Assembly: GCA_004794785.1 (NCBI GenBank)
Contig: SJOL01006413.1
Location: forward strand, 447,609 to 511,608
Direction of reading: 5' to 3'
Length of the DNA stretch: 64,000 nucleotides
DNA from: Opisthorchis felineus
Taxonomy: Eukaryota; Platyhelminthes; Trematoda; Opisthorchiida; Opisthorchiidae
Shown here one piece after another: positions 37,801 through 49,017 of the stretch. Numbering within the stretch: the stretch's first letter is position 1; each line of letters opens with the position of its first letter. The position numbers and the translations under genes are program-made. The notes below the pieces were generated by a model that had not been told where the DNA came from, did no database searches, and worked only from the letters and a program-made list of their open reading frames with translations.

Positions 37801-40800
37801 GCTCATACAGTCCTCCTAAACAGATCATCTCCAAAAGGGTTATTACAGAAAGGACTTTACCACTAATTTCTAGCATTCTGGAAACGCATTCAAGAGGCGT
37901 GTTTTATTTAATCCTGGTGCATGATTCTACTTACCTCTATTGGCGTTGAAGAATTAATTTGAACCAGTTTTTCGCAAACGTGGTGACGGTGCTTAAAGTA
38001 AACTTACGAAAAAGTTTTTTGTTCTCTGCTAAGCCCATCATCGTATTGATTCTGACTGGTTTGTATCACGCTTGCTGCTGTAGATTCGATTTGTTCTAGC
38101 ATTTTACCAATTGTGTATCTGTTTTTACTATACCAGCAATATTCTGCGTGCCGAGAAGACATGCACGTGGTAGGAAGGTAATTGTTATTTATGCTATCAA
38201 CAAACGATTACAGCAGGTTGTGCCCTAACGTTCACAGTAACCAAACTACAAAAATGCATAAAAGAAATCAATGCTCTTACACGAACTGTTGAGCATGCGA
38301 TGACTTCTATCCAGAGTTCATGAAAATATTTGCAACAGGGTGCAAGGGTCTAAATGGTGTGACTAGCCGTCGAAATGTTGCAAAAATGGTGTATCGAAAA
38401 ATAGGGCTCAGAAGTAGTGTAAACAGCCACTGACTGTCAGCTTGGTCTTTAAGTGTTCTAGGAATGATGGACTTTCCTTTAAACCTCAGATATCATCTGG
38501 AACAATTCGCCGTTTACGTCTGCGGTTCTGGTGATATTAAGTCGCAGGCATCCTTAGTATCTACTAGTCCTATCTTAGACGTAGTTTCATTCCCGCTGAA
38601 CTCCACAAATAGAGTGAAGAAGTAATCAATCGAAAATCCCAGGTTCCGAAAGGAATATGACCTGAATACGGTGGAGCGTTTCTAAATGAAGCAACCCATT
38701 AGGGAGGGGTACTCAGTTGTTACCCCGTGTACACAATATAAAACCTTCTGAGAACCGACCGTAGCTGCAGATCTAGCTTGAAATAAACCTTGATCACCTG
38801 CACTATGCCAGTACGCGCTAATGTTTGTTTTTTCAGTTTCATCCGATAAACGACATCATAACCTTATTGATGGAAGGCACTGTATATCTCTTAGTCAGAG
38901 CTTTTGTTTCGGTACCGAATCATTTCTCCAAAAAGAACAAGACTCATTTAGACTCAGACTTCTTGAATTTCACACTGTCACTTAAGTATATTTCCAGACT
39001 GTTAGCGGAAGTGGCCATGGGGGTGGTCACACAAAAAACGCGTTTTAGGAAATGTACTGTGCTTCCGTTGATATTTCCTGTTTTATTGTCGTCCCGTTGT
39101 CTTTAGCAACGATTCTGTGGATTTTGTATCAAAAGATTATCTCGACTGTGCTCATCGATGGGAAATCTAATTCACGTGTCCAGATCTACCCCATTGTTCA
39201 TCTTTCGACAGGTTGATGACTGGATGCCACAAAATCTACGCAAAAATGGTGTCCAGCGCGCAGTTGATTAGTAGGCATTTCCTGTTCATCGGATATCCCC
39301 GTGTCATAGTTACCCGTCCTGTCAGCGCCTATCAAACATGGCCACCACATGCCGTTTGGTGACGAAGTTAGCGACTGAATAATAAGTACAACAATCCGAA
39401 CTCCGCTGGTGGTCTTCCGATTAAACACCATACATGACAGCTGAATCAATAATGTCCAAGTAAACCAGACACTGTGAACAGACAGGTGATAAGCGGTCGT
39501 TTGTGGACTGACCAGGGGTACGGTCATGTTCACTTGAGAATTTTAGCTAGTCTTGTTAAGACAATGAATGAACCATTTGTTTATACGCGGTAGCTGATGG
39601 TGGTTCATTCCCACGGTTTTCTGATTTCTTTGTCTGGAGATATGTTATCTTTCGAATAGGGTCTGAGGAGCGAATCGCTAGCTATAAGTTTAGGTTTTTC
39701 CGATTCCGTAGGCCAAAGCTTCCTTCCACCATCTCGAGTTTATCGAAGGTAGATCTTTTTTTATCACATAAGAGCCTTTTTCCATAACAATCACAGTCAA
39801 CGAGCTCCATGAAAGTGTAAGTGCTGATCTAGAAACTTCGATTACTCCTTCCCTCGCTTGGATAATCTCAAAAAGTGCTACCCTCCATGTTACCTTCGTC
39901 TGTCAACAGCAACGAAGAGATCTATAGCGCGAAACAATTGGATTTGCGTTCTTTCAGAATATTACATTGAATAATGAGTTACCACAACCGGTAGCATCAT
40001 TCTTCAGCATGTTTTCTTCTCACTGAATCCACGGAAGCGACCCATGTTTTATCGACAGGAGTGCGCAGTGCGGTCTGCTATATGGTGTGTCTCGGTACCG
40101 CCCTCGGGTTCAGTTGTGCAGAAAGCTACCAACAAGAGTTGCATTCATAAATTAACAGTGAAGTTTCCATGGGAGTACTCCACGATATGTGATGATTCAT
40201 CTAGGGCTAGACAGCACTTGGGCAACTGCGCACAAGTTAGGAAAACCACTTGGAATATGGAAAATGACTGTTTTTAACAGAGCACTCATGAGCTTTATAA
40301 ACCGTAAATGAACGGCCGGAGCAATAAATTGCTGAGCATTTAAACTGGTAGTCTTTTGCAAACGAACTGCTTGAAAACGACCAGTGAAGTTAACTATCTT
40401 CCTATATAAAAATCTGATGTTTTGTGCATGGTCGTGGCTACTTCAGCTCGAAAGGGCTGATGTGTATTTGGAAAACCAATTCAATGGTCATATGAATCAG
40501 CCCGGCGAATGTTGCATTATTCTTTGGTACAGAAAGCCGCTAGGCTACGGTTTCTTTTTCGCACTTGATTAAAAATACGGAAGACTTTCTGGCAGTATAC
40601 ACTGCGTCACCACAAACACTTGACACACAATAATTTTCATCTGAATGTGGTTTGGGATTATCAAGCACAGATATTGCTTTCGGAAAGGGAAAAATGCAGT
40701 GTCCGAGTATGAACCATCGGTTAGCAAGAATATTGAATTCTTTATTTAATTTTTGCTGTTCCTTTGGATCACCGCAATGCGCACCTCAAGCTGTTGAAAG

Positions 40801-41184
40801 AAACGTCAACTATTTCGTCTACTTCCAAGGAAATGTGCATAATAACATAATACCAGATAACTCCAACATGATGGCATTGGGGTGACGTTCTTAAAGTCGT
40901 CAAAAACTTCTGATACACTTCTAATAGCCAAAACTTGCTCAGGGACACCTTGAATGTATTGGACTTGTTCATTTGTTGCATGATTCAGTGCTGAATAGAA
41001 GTTTGGACGACAAATTCACCGGTAAAGTTAATGATCTGAGCTTAGCAAGTACACCTGCCATCACTCAGAACACATCATTGTAGTAAGATTGCTTGTATTC
41101 TGCGTTTTCACCGGAGCAATTTGGGTTCCAGCCCGTCGGAAAACTGTAGGTAATGACACATGGCATGTAGAAATAATTTGCTAC
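31877..41184. other. Presumed 5' intron or flank of the ROR gene
   Basis: Besides the candidate signal-sequence exon at 36.0-36.2 kb I see no module-like block with good splice signals. A short run of CTAATCTAATCT-like repeats lies at about 33785-33810. Confidence 0.45.
35999..36245 (-). CDS. Candidate first exon with signal sequence, possibly of the ROR gene
   Basis: Begins with tandem ATG codons (a third Met follows at residue 12) and encodes a basic stretch followed by the hydrophobic core GIFIIYLLIVPATI, then a polar Ser/Asn-rich segment. That is the layout expected of a signal peptide plus the short N-terminal linker of a ROR protein. A GCTC|GTGAAA donor gives the phase 1 end needed by the Ig exon at 31876 and would read KLA-P-YINLEQ, but it is a weak donor. 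The open frame continues to 35823, so the true end is uncertain. A competing candidate lies at 41185-41365. No other support was visible. Confidence 0.38.
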
Positions 41185-41365
41185 CCTGTTTGGAAAATAA
41201 AGGAGTGGGATTTTGGGCCGCATCAAGATTTTCTAAAATCCAGTAAGTGTTAATGTTAGTTGGGATCTCGTAAGAAGCATTCGCGTCCACAAACAATATA
41301 GGCATTATCATCAGAGACAGTAGTATCAGTGTTGACACTGGTGCTTCACCACCGTATAACCACAA
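41185..41365 (-). CDS. Candidate exon with signal-peptide-like core
   Basis: The open frame contains VSTLILLSLMIMPILFVDA followed by Asn-Ala-Ser, which resembles a secretion signal with a cleavage site. It ends at a CAGG|GTAGCA donor in phase 1, compatible with the ROR Ig exon at 31876. Weak points: there is no ATG ahead of the hydrophobic core in the open frame (a stop lies just upstream), the acceptor region is poor in pyrimidines, and the donor is not strong. A shorter exon starting after GGATTTTAG is an alternative. Confidence 0.22.
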
Positions 41366-41674
41366 AGCCTATCTAATTATATTTACAGCCTTTAATTGAA
41401 AAGAAGAAAAAAGAAGGGGTAGGAGAGGGCATCTGGTGGTGGTCTATCACAAGCATTTTGGGGTGTCTACAATCCCAAGCGCTCACTCAGGCAATCTGGA
41501 AAAAAAACTGGCATCACGGATGCCACTTACATCAATCAGCCACCATTCCTTGCATAAATCTCCGGTCAAACAGAGGAGGGGTCACGGAGACCCCATCCTG
41601 GAAGACGTACTGCACCAAAAACTCCGATGTTTTTTGTAATCGCTTTCACACTCTTCTGCCACGTCATAAATTGT

Positions 41675-41920
41675 TCATATCACGGGTTGTGCCATTGTGA
41701 AGGATACACGGAAAACAACACCAGTCTCAGTAGACGGCGTTTCGACATGTGTAGCACATGGCCGAGCCATCGCAGTTGATGGTGATGGATGTTTTCTGCG
41801 ATTAAAGTACCTGCCGCACAACAAAATACCCATTTTTTTGATTACCTCGTCACAAACTCGTTGACGCCATCTGACACCAGCGATGCTTCTGAGGCAACGG
41901 TCATCAAAAGCTGAGGACAT
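41675..41920 (-). pseudogene. LINE C-terminal region remnant
   Basis: Encodes SAFDDRCLRSIAGVRWRQRVCDEV, then a Leu/Arg-rich stretch and MARPCATHVETPS. This resembles the region after the RT thumb in flatworm LINEs (FDHRCLRSIARVRW... followed by LGHVLR). It lacks a clear 3' end; the element tail is probably near 41.4-41.65 kb. Confidence 0.7.
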
Positions 41921-42106
41921 TTAACATCATCTATCTTCGGGGGCCACGTCTCGCAACAATACAGCCCTTACAGTAGCCTGATAGAAGCGAACATTGAGAC
42001 CCAGTGATATGCTGTTTTGACACCAAAAGTGACGAGAATCGGCAAGCGTGATGGGGCCTTTGACGTCATACACTTCCGTCACAGCTAATACACCTATACA
42101 AAACAG

Positions 42107-43486
42107 CTATTCAAAATTCTCCACAACTTCCACTGATTCTCCCAATTCATAGACTACACGTTCTGAAGCGTGACTGCACTTTGAAGGTGCAAAGCGCATG
42201 CTGAAGGACTGTATGATGGTGGCCAGTTTATTCATCAGGGCTTGTGCCTCGCCTTCGTGCTCACAGATAAGGACGATATCGGCAATGTTTTGGAATATAG
42301 GTAGCTCGGCTGCGCTGCTTGTTTGTTGGTCTGTTCGCCGAGCTTGGCAGTTGGATTGCAAGCGTTTCATCACCAATCGAGGTGACATCGTCAGTGCGGG
42401 GTTGGGTGGGTCAACTCAACCCCGCACTGACGATGTCACCTCGATTGGTGATGAAACGTTTGCAATCCAACTGCCAAACTCGGCGAACAGACCAACAACC
42501 AAGGACGATATTGTCTGCATACTCCAGATGGCGAAGGTTTTCACCAGCAAAGGGGTTTTGAAGGCCTCCCAGGGTACGCCTCATTATTTCCTCGGTGACA
42601 AAGTTGAACAAGGACGGAGAGAGGGGAAATTCTGGTTTGATACCACTTTTTGTAGGGAAGCTTGTGGAGAGTTCAACACACACTCGCACACGCCCAGAAG
42701 TATGTGACGATAGTGACCAGATTATGTTTACGAACTTCTGAGAGATATCCTGTTGAGCAAGTGGGCTTAACAGCACTGACAGAACTACAGAATCGGGCGC
42801 ATCCTTGAAGTCAAGGGATACAAAGATTCTGGGTCGCCTGTACGAATGGCGTTGCTCTGACACACGAAGGAGTGTGAAGTGGCCAGCGCATCTTCAACTC
42901 GGTCGAAGCCCCGCATGATGCTCACGGGTAAATGCTTCGTGTGCCATCGCAAGACGACGCAGAATCAATGATACCGCAAGGCTTGTTACAGCGGGAGTCA
43001 AATTGACGCCTCTGTGGTTACTAAATTCACTGCGAACAGTTCTTTGAAGATGAGCACAATTATCGGTTCACCTCAGTTGCCTCGAACGGTTTGTTTTTCC
43101 CAGATAGACCCAAATAGGCCGGACAGACACTGGCTGAGAAACCCACTGCCATCCTCGAACAGAGCAAGTGGAAAGTCATCGGGACCAGCAACACGATGAC
43201 GCTTGAGTGGAGATATACACTCCGACACTTCTGAGGCTAAAGGTTGCCCCATATTCGAAATCCCCCTTTCCGTTGAAGCCCAGGATTCCGGTGACCAACT
43301 GAATTGCTGTTCGAAATACTGTGCCCACCGGTCCAAACCTTTTGCTTTGCTGGATATCAGGTTGATCTCTGATAACTTCGCGGAAAAGAGGCTTCCGATA
43401 CCAGTCGAGCGAATCACGTGGATCAGCCTAAGGACGTTTCCAGAATTTTTGCATCTCCCATTTCTTTGGCCTTTCGGGTCCACCAA
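42107..43486 (-). pseudogene. LINE reverse transcriptase domain, broken and interrupted
   Basis: Upstream part includes RVAGPDDFPLALFEDGSGF, the palm segment PLSPSLFNFVTEEIMRRTL and LEYADNIVL (normally YADDIVL). It then runs into a foldback insertion and resumes as ADIVLICEHEGEAQAL, MRFAPSKCS. One catalytic Asp reads Asn (YADN), with further frameshifts. The interruption leaves an 11-bp duplication, described separately. Confidence 0.82.
42280..42500. mobile_element. Foldback element (family A) inserted in the LINE
   Basis: Consists of about 43 bp of unique 5' sequence and an inverted repeat with arms 42323-42404 and 42417-42498 around a 12-bp loop. The 82-bp arms differ at only about two positions. 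The 11-bp direct repeats AAGGACGATAT at 42269-42279 and 42501-42511 are the target-site duplication; removing the insertion and one copy restores the RT reading around the YADD motif. The 43-bp left part and the arms have relatives at 29.9-30.0 kb. Confidence 0.85.
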
Positions 43487-43865
43487 GCTTCGCGGTCTGC
43501 ACGGACACTGAGTTTTACCTATCGCCGGATGATGTGTCGAATGGAGTTGTGTTTGCGGCCGGGGGGTAATCTGTCATCGGGCTTCCAGCAAAGATATGGT
43601 CCAATACTTGGATGAGGTTGGCTGGGTTGTACCGCAAACAAAGTTCCCGTTTTGAGTAGGGTTTTGGATATCTTTTCCCAGTGGCCGTTTATATCCGACA
43701 TCGGACCGTCCGGCAGGCGTTCGAGGAGGCGGTTCTTTTGGTTTATGGGTTCACTGAGTTTGCAGTGGCTAAGCTAGGTGTGCGCGTTTTGCGTAGACAT
43801 GGAAAAAGCAATGAAAAGCAGCAGCGCGCCGGTGCATGGTCGAAGTCCACGGTGGTATTCCTGAA

Positions 43866-44500
43866 CTAGCGGCAGGCTGTGATCGACCCTCGCTGCCGGT
43901 AACTGAAGGCCACGTGATCTATTTTGCTTCGGGACTGGTTCGTGGGTTGGCAGCACGTCGGTACCGCAGTAAGCAGTCTGTGATCAGCGCACATCCGATG
44001 CAGGCACTCTTCATTATCCGTGTGTCTCATATCCATCTCTAGATGACCAGCAGCGCTTAGTCTACCTATCTGAGCGTCCACCTCACCAGCCACCACAACA
44101 ACCCTGGGAGTTTGACGTGCTGTAAAAGAGCACTTAGAGCGTCACAGAAGCTGTCTTTTGCAGATTAAGAGCTACAGTCCGTTGGGTGGGGGCGTATGTA
44201 GACAATAAATAAGAGGCAATGGTCCTCACATTCTCGAGATTCTTTCACAGAATTTGCCAAACCAACCGCGAAGGGGCGACCAGCACCTGGTATCAAGTAA
44301 AAAGGCTTCGATCACCCAACACAATATCCAACCTGGCATACACAGTTTCAGCGGCCTCTGCATCACCAGAAGTGCGCAGCCGGGAGAAAGCGAGGGGGCA
44401 GTCACTTCAATTACATTATTTACATCCCGTATCCTTGTTTCTAAAAGACAGCATACATCAGTACGGAGGGTATCCAGCTTACGAGCAAGAGCCACTTATT
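43866..44500 (-). pseudogene. LINE endonuclease domain, broken
   Basis: Fragments match the apurinic-type endonuclease of flatworm LINEs: ALARKLDTLRTDVCCLLETRI near 44490-44430, the segment VAGEVDAQIGRLSA near 44090-44050, TDNEECLHRMCADHRL, and SKIDHVAFSYRQRGSITACR at the end, which corresponds to the IDHV motif. Frames change between fragments and part of the middle is lost. Confidence 0.75.
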
Positions 44501-45382
44501 CACTTGCTTGCCCATTGGAGGCAGCTAAGTAGACCGGATTTCGGGGTTCGAAAACAGACTTCAAAATGTTTGTTTGGTACTAAGTTTGAGCGCACAGAAG
44601 CTGCAGCTGAGCGTGATGCCAGGCGAAATAAGCTGTCGGTCCTATTGCTGGGACCTAGATAGAGAGTATTCAAATTGGTAAGATGGTAGAAGAGGGAATA
44701 CGTGGAAGTGTAAGAAGGGAGGCCTCAGCAGTAGCATGTTGTGGCTTACCGCTCTGCTGTATGCAGCAAGAATTGCGACCGGGCTGGCGACCCCCAGTGA
44801 CTGCCAATGTGACATGAGAGTAATTTTAGCTGTAAGCATCGTAGTGTTATGAGGATAGAGACATGACCAGGGCTCCCAGATCTAGATAGGAAGATGTTTA
44901 GAGTCCCTTAGAGCCTTTAGCTCAAAAGCCTGACCGCAAGGCGGTGTCTGGCAGGAAAGGCAAGTGCATTCCCACTTGTATAGAACAGGTCAGCATATTT
45001 TCCACGGCCAAACCTGGAGAGCCAGGGGACTATGGTGGCCAGACCTGTAACCATTGACAAACCTGGTGTGAGAGACACTGTAAGTTGCGCACGGACACCT
45101 CCCAGTGTAGCTCAATATGTCATGGAGGCACACAAACGGTCACATCACAGTAAGGTTGAGTCTCTTCGTGACGGGGTCCAGTCTCTTTGTCATCAATGCA
45201 AGTTCAGCCTTATCGTTTGTTGAGCACCCAAATGCCCGGGTTACCAGCAGACCGGTACAAGTTCATCCTACGCTATATTTGAAAGAAGTAGATAATCAAT
45301 TTTATCTGTCCTTATTTGAGGCAATGAAATCCCGATAAAATCCTCCCTACTTTTGTGCAAATTATGTACGTATTAAGGAGAG

Positions 45383-45556
45383 CTCAACATCATCTTTCAT
45401 CCGACGAATACACCCATTCGCATACCGATTTGGTTTTCATGAGAAACTCACCTGAATCCAAGCTGAATCTCCATTTTACAATATTTTTCTTCAAACGAAT
45501 GTGCCGCACCAGGCAATCTCGCGTTTCAGCTGTTACGATATTCGAGATATCACAAT
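45383..45556 (+). repeat. Foldback family B, single diverged copy
   Basis: Shares CACCCATTCGCATACC, GAAACTCACCTGAATCC, TTCTTCAAACGAATGTG and CACCAGGC with the arms at 28.7 and 29.0 kb. No inverted partner was seen nearby. It lies just upstream (in LINE orientation) of the LINE relic. Confidence 0.7.
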
Positions 45557-48289
45557 TCTTCTTATGTGGTTAAGAATGCATTATTCAGAGTCAGAAATCG
45601 GTGTATGGGTTTTGGTACATGCAACAAAGATCTAAACAAGTTTCCTTGACAACAAAATACCTTATCCCATATATTTCGACAGCTGTTAGGAAAACAGTAA
45701 GCTCATTTTCAATGGCTCCCTAAGGGAGAAAGGGCCAAAATCCTGCTGCCTTTGTTGAGGTACGCTCTTATGAGAAGTCAAGTTTATCCGTGAAATGGCT
45801 GTAGAATAATGATGCTTCCATAAATGCTAGAATAACAATGTTTAGATAAGCTCAACATAAAACATGGCATAAAAAGTTAGTTGTTCTCCATAAACATAAA
45901 ATGTCAGCATGACCACCATTTGAACCAGTCCCCGTGGTTATGTATTTGGACGAAATCTAACACCTTCGAAAAGACCATGAGTGATTTATGGAAATTTTTT
46001 TACAATGAATGCATTTTAAACACCTACTTTTGGGGTAAGGTATTAGACCCAAAAGTGATAATGGGCTAATATGGAGCTGCTGAAACCTGGTTTTAAAGGG
46101 AGATCGATGAGAAAGTTATAACACCAATACCTTCGAACTTCCACCGTAGATCTTATCGCGTTTCAGGTAACAAATTTAACCACGATTGAAACCATGAGTG
46201 TTTAAATCTTGGGTGAAACAAATAACATCAGACTCTCCCAATACACCGAAAGCTTACGTGACCAACTTGGAAAACAGCTGATTTGGTTTTCCAGAATGAC
46301 GTCTCCGAATTCAAGTACTTCAAGGGTGTCTGGACTCCAAGACAGTCGGAGTTTGCAAATTCCTACTTGGGAACTAGACTTCCTATATCCTAGAGATAAC
46401 CAAAATTCAAAAGAATGGAAAGAGGTTGGTCTTGTACTGATCTCTGAGATGATAAAAGTTTGAGGGTCTTTGTTGTCCGTTTTTCGTTAAAATTCGCAGT
46501 CCATAGCAGCAGTGGTACGCTGAAGTTGCCAGATTGACAATGTCTACGGTACAGGTCGCCTTCGGATTTGGCCATACGGTTATTGTCTGGACATGTCAGT
46601 CACTACAATGTCTACTCAGTATATGCATACCTTCTGCTTGTTGGCACAGTGTGTTTGATGTTTGCAAACTGCACCTGAGCAGACAAGCATTTTTTGTTAG
46701 TGGAAAGCTTTATTGCTGTTAGTGTGGGAAAAGGAAGGCACGAAGAGATGACGTACAGAAGAAGGACTCTTGTTCGTTGCATGGTATTCTTGGAAAAATG
46801 CTCCTCTGAATAACATCGGTTGAAGCAAAGAGATTCCAAGGTATATTAGAACAGTGAAAAACAATTAGCAACTGCGTCTCGATTGCCTACGACTTTTCAC
46901 TTGAAGGAAAGTCACTAGATCATATACTTTCTGTTTTCGAAATTGGAACGCAATGAATGAAGTCGACTCAATGAAGTGGCTAACACACCTCCATATCTAT
47001 AGTTATTTGATTCCTTTTAAATGTCCGTTGTTGGTAAGTCATCAACAAATAGTGGAACTTTACACACTAAGAAGCATTCCATTGGGTGATGATCACACAA
47101 CTTTATATTTTCGAAAGGAGAAACGTGAGTGGCTTGTAGTCTGTAAAAACCAAGATAATGGGTAGTTATCACAATATCATGCAAGCCTCACTGTAATCAA
47201 AAGATAGCCAAAAGCTGTAGAGTGAAACACACTCGCTTTAGTTAGCTATGTAGTACTGCCAGATAAAAAGATAGGGGACAACGAGAGTCTGTTAACTTCT
47301 CAGGTTCCCACTCTCCGGTACACTATATATATTTGCCCCATGTGGGCTGAATGCAAAATCAGCCACATACCCAATCTAAGAATGAAGATCAGTCTGATTC
47401 CGAGCATTATTTGTAAGGGTTTCACGTAGCTATCCAGTGGTTTTCTGTGCTGTAAAGTCCCAAGAGTTGCTATTATCCAACAAACCGGTATTAAGTAGGA
47501 CAAGGACAGTCATCAAATTACGCAGAAGGTGTAGTCCACCATTAGAGTATTCGTTTTTACATATATCTGAGTTGTGAAAGGACTGTTCTTCCGTCCTCGA
47601 CACTATCAAACTGAAAATGCTACGCCCATCAAGGGTGGAAAGCAATTGTTGTATGTAACCTGATTAAGGAGGAGAACTACCTGAGTTAGCGATTGCTTGA
47701 GTATCGGTCGGAGTGAGTTGGCTGAAAGAACATCCTGTGCATCGTTTGCATTCCAGTGCTGTGAATTTACATATCAGGGGACTTCTGAGTGGCCTTTTCT
47801 CCAGAAGCAACAATTATTCGGTATTTTTAGGGATCTTCCATCTACACTCATCAGACTCGTCCTGGTTGTTGGGGTCTACATACATTAACCAAGCGATTAT
47901 CTTGACAGAGTCATAGATATGTGTTTGATCATTTTACTGTAAACAGTTAAATTCCTCAAAAGCAAGTCCTAGCACAGACTTCATTTTTACTTTTGATTTC
48001 GACCGGGCGGAAACCATGAGTAAGCGGATTCAAAGGCGCGTTTCTTCGAAGGGGAAAGCTGTGCATGACTGCGCTTCAAAACTAACGAATAAACACAAGA
48101 ATTTACTGGGGATTTTATCAATAGAAAGTGAGTAAGCCAATATTCAGAACAAATACTAAAGCATGCCCTTCACAGATGTTTTTCTGCACTGAATTTAGAA
48201 CGCCTCGCAAACAAGTATTTTCAGTGATTCTGCTTCTGTACAACCATACACAGGATTAAACTTGAGCACAATTACTTGATCACAAAGCC

Positions 48290-48470
48290 TATCAGCAGCC
48301 CGTGGTCGAACGGTTAAGTGTTCAAGCAACTAGCCGGGGGGTCAAGGATTCGGAACTTCCGGGAGTTTCCTAAGATGCGAACTCGTTCTGATTCCTAATT
48401 GGGCTGGAATAGCTGTGCAGTGCTTCTCTGCTTTTCAGATTGACTCCACCAACAGGATGAAATATCCGCT
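48290..48470 (+). mobile_element. Decayed tRNA-derived SINE copy
   Basis: Head CCGTGGTCGAACGGTTAAGTG resembles box A, with a corrupted box B (GGATTCGGAAC). Downstream, GATGCGAACT, CTGATTCC and AGCTGTGCAGTGCTTC align with the 50.7-kb copy, but core bases of the hammerhead are missing. Confidence 0.62.
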
Positions 48471-48831
48471 GGCAATTACAGTAAAACGGGTTTCAAGGCT
48501 AGGACAATCAAGGCAAAACAAATAGTCTGGGTTACTTGAGCAACCGATTTCCGCAATGTAACACCATTGTGTATTGCTTCAGCTCAATGAACACCGATGA
48601 TGAAACGCACATCGCTTGAAAGTCATCATGCTGATATTAGCATGAATGTGATCCAGTATTTTGAGCGTAAGTTCAGTCGTACCTTTTCATGACGTATCTA
48701 CAAAAGCACACAAATTTAGAGCAGGCTTGGGGTTTAACGTTCCAGTCGGACAATGTTCCTCGGACAATGTGTACCAGCTATTGAGCAGTTGGCCCGCTTT
48801 TCAGTTTTTAGATGTGAATTGTTGGTTTTAC

Positions 48832-49017
48832 TCGCGGTGACGGCTGTCCAATGTGAACAAAACGTTGAGCGATAAAAATTCCCTCGAGAACTTTTTCCTG
48901 CCAAACTGCCACGACAACCGTCTAATCTCAGTATGACTGGAAGATGTACGCACAATACTCGTTCGCGTTCTTCCTCCGAGACCTTGCGTTTTGGATTGCC
49001 GTATACACTAAGATGCA
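48832..49017 (-). CDS. Candidate phase 1-1 exon, unknown Cys-containing module
   Basis: A 186-bp block (62 codons) between a strong acceptor (TTTTCTTCCAAACAG) and a GCGA|GTAAAA donor, symmetric in phase 1 like the CRD exons of the ROR gene. It encodes VHLSVYGNPKRKVSEEERE, then VLCVHLPVI, LDGCRGSLAG and STFCSHWTAV, with three cysteines. I do not recognise the domain. Symmetric phase 1 exons are typical of extracellular modules, so it may belong to the same transcript as the blocks at 57.7 and 60.6 kb. Coding status is inferred from splice signals and composition only. Confidence 0.38.

Larger units (their letters stand above)
41650..44840 (-). mobile_element. Decayed non-LTR retrotransposon (LINE) with endonuclease and reverse transcriptase
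   Basis: About 3.2 kb on the minus strand carries, in order, pieces of an AP-type endonuclease (43866-44500), a linker, reverse transcriptase (42107-43486 in two parts) and the C-terminal end (41675-41920). Pieces lie in different frames and are broken by stops, so the element is dead. The sequence style (ALARKLDTLRTDVCCL, EEIMRRTLGGLQNP, FDDRCLRSIAGVRW) is that of LINEs common in flatworms. I judge it RTE- or CR1-like but cannot place the clade. A foldback element is inserted in the RT active-site region. The 5' end may reach past 44840. Confidence 0.85.

Noticed and set aside
42198..42707. A 169-codon plus-strand open frame, the longest after the kinase and juxtamembrane exons
   Set aside because: It runs antisense across the LINE reverse transcriptase and through the palindrome arms; the apparent protein is a translation of the repeat.
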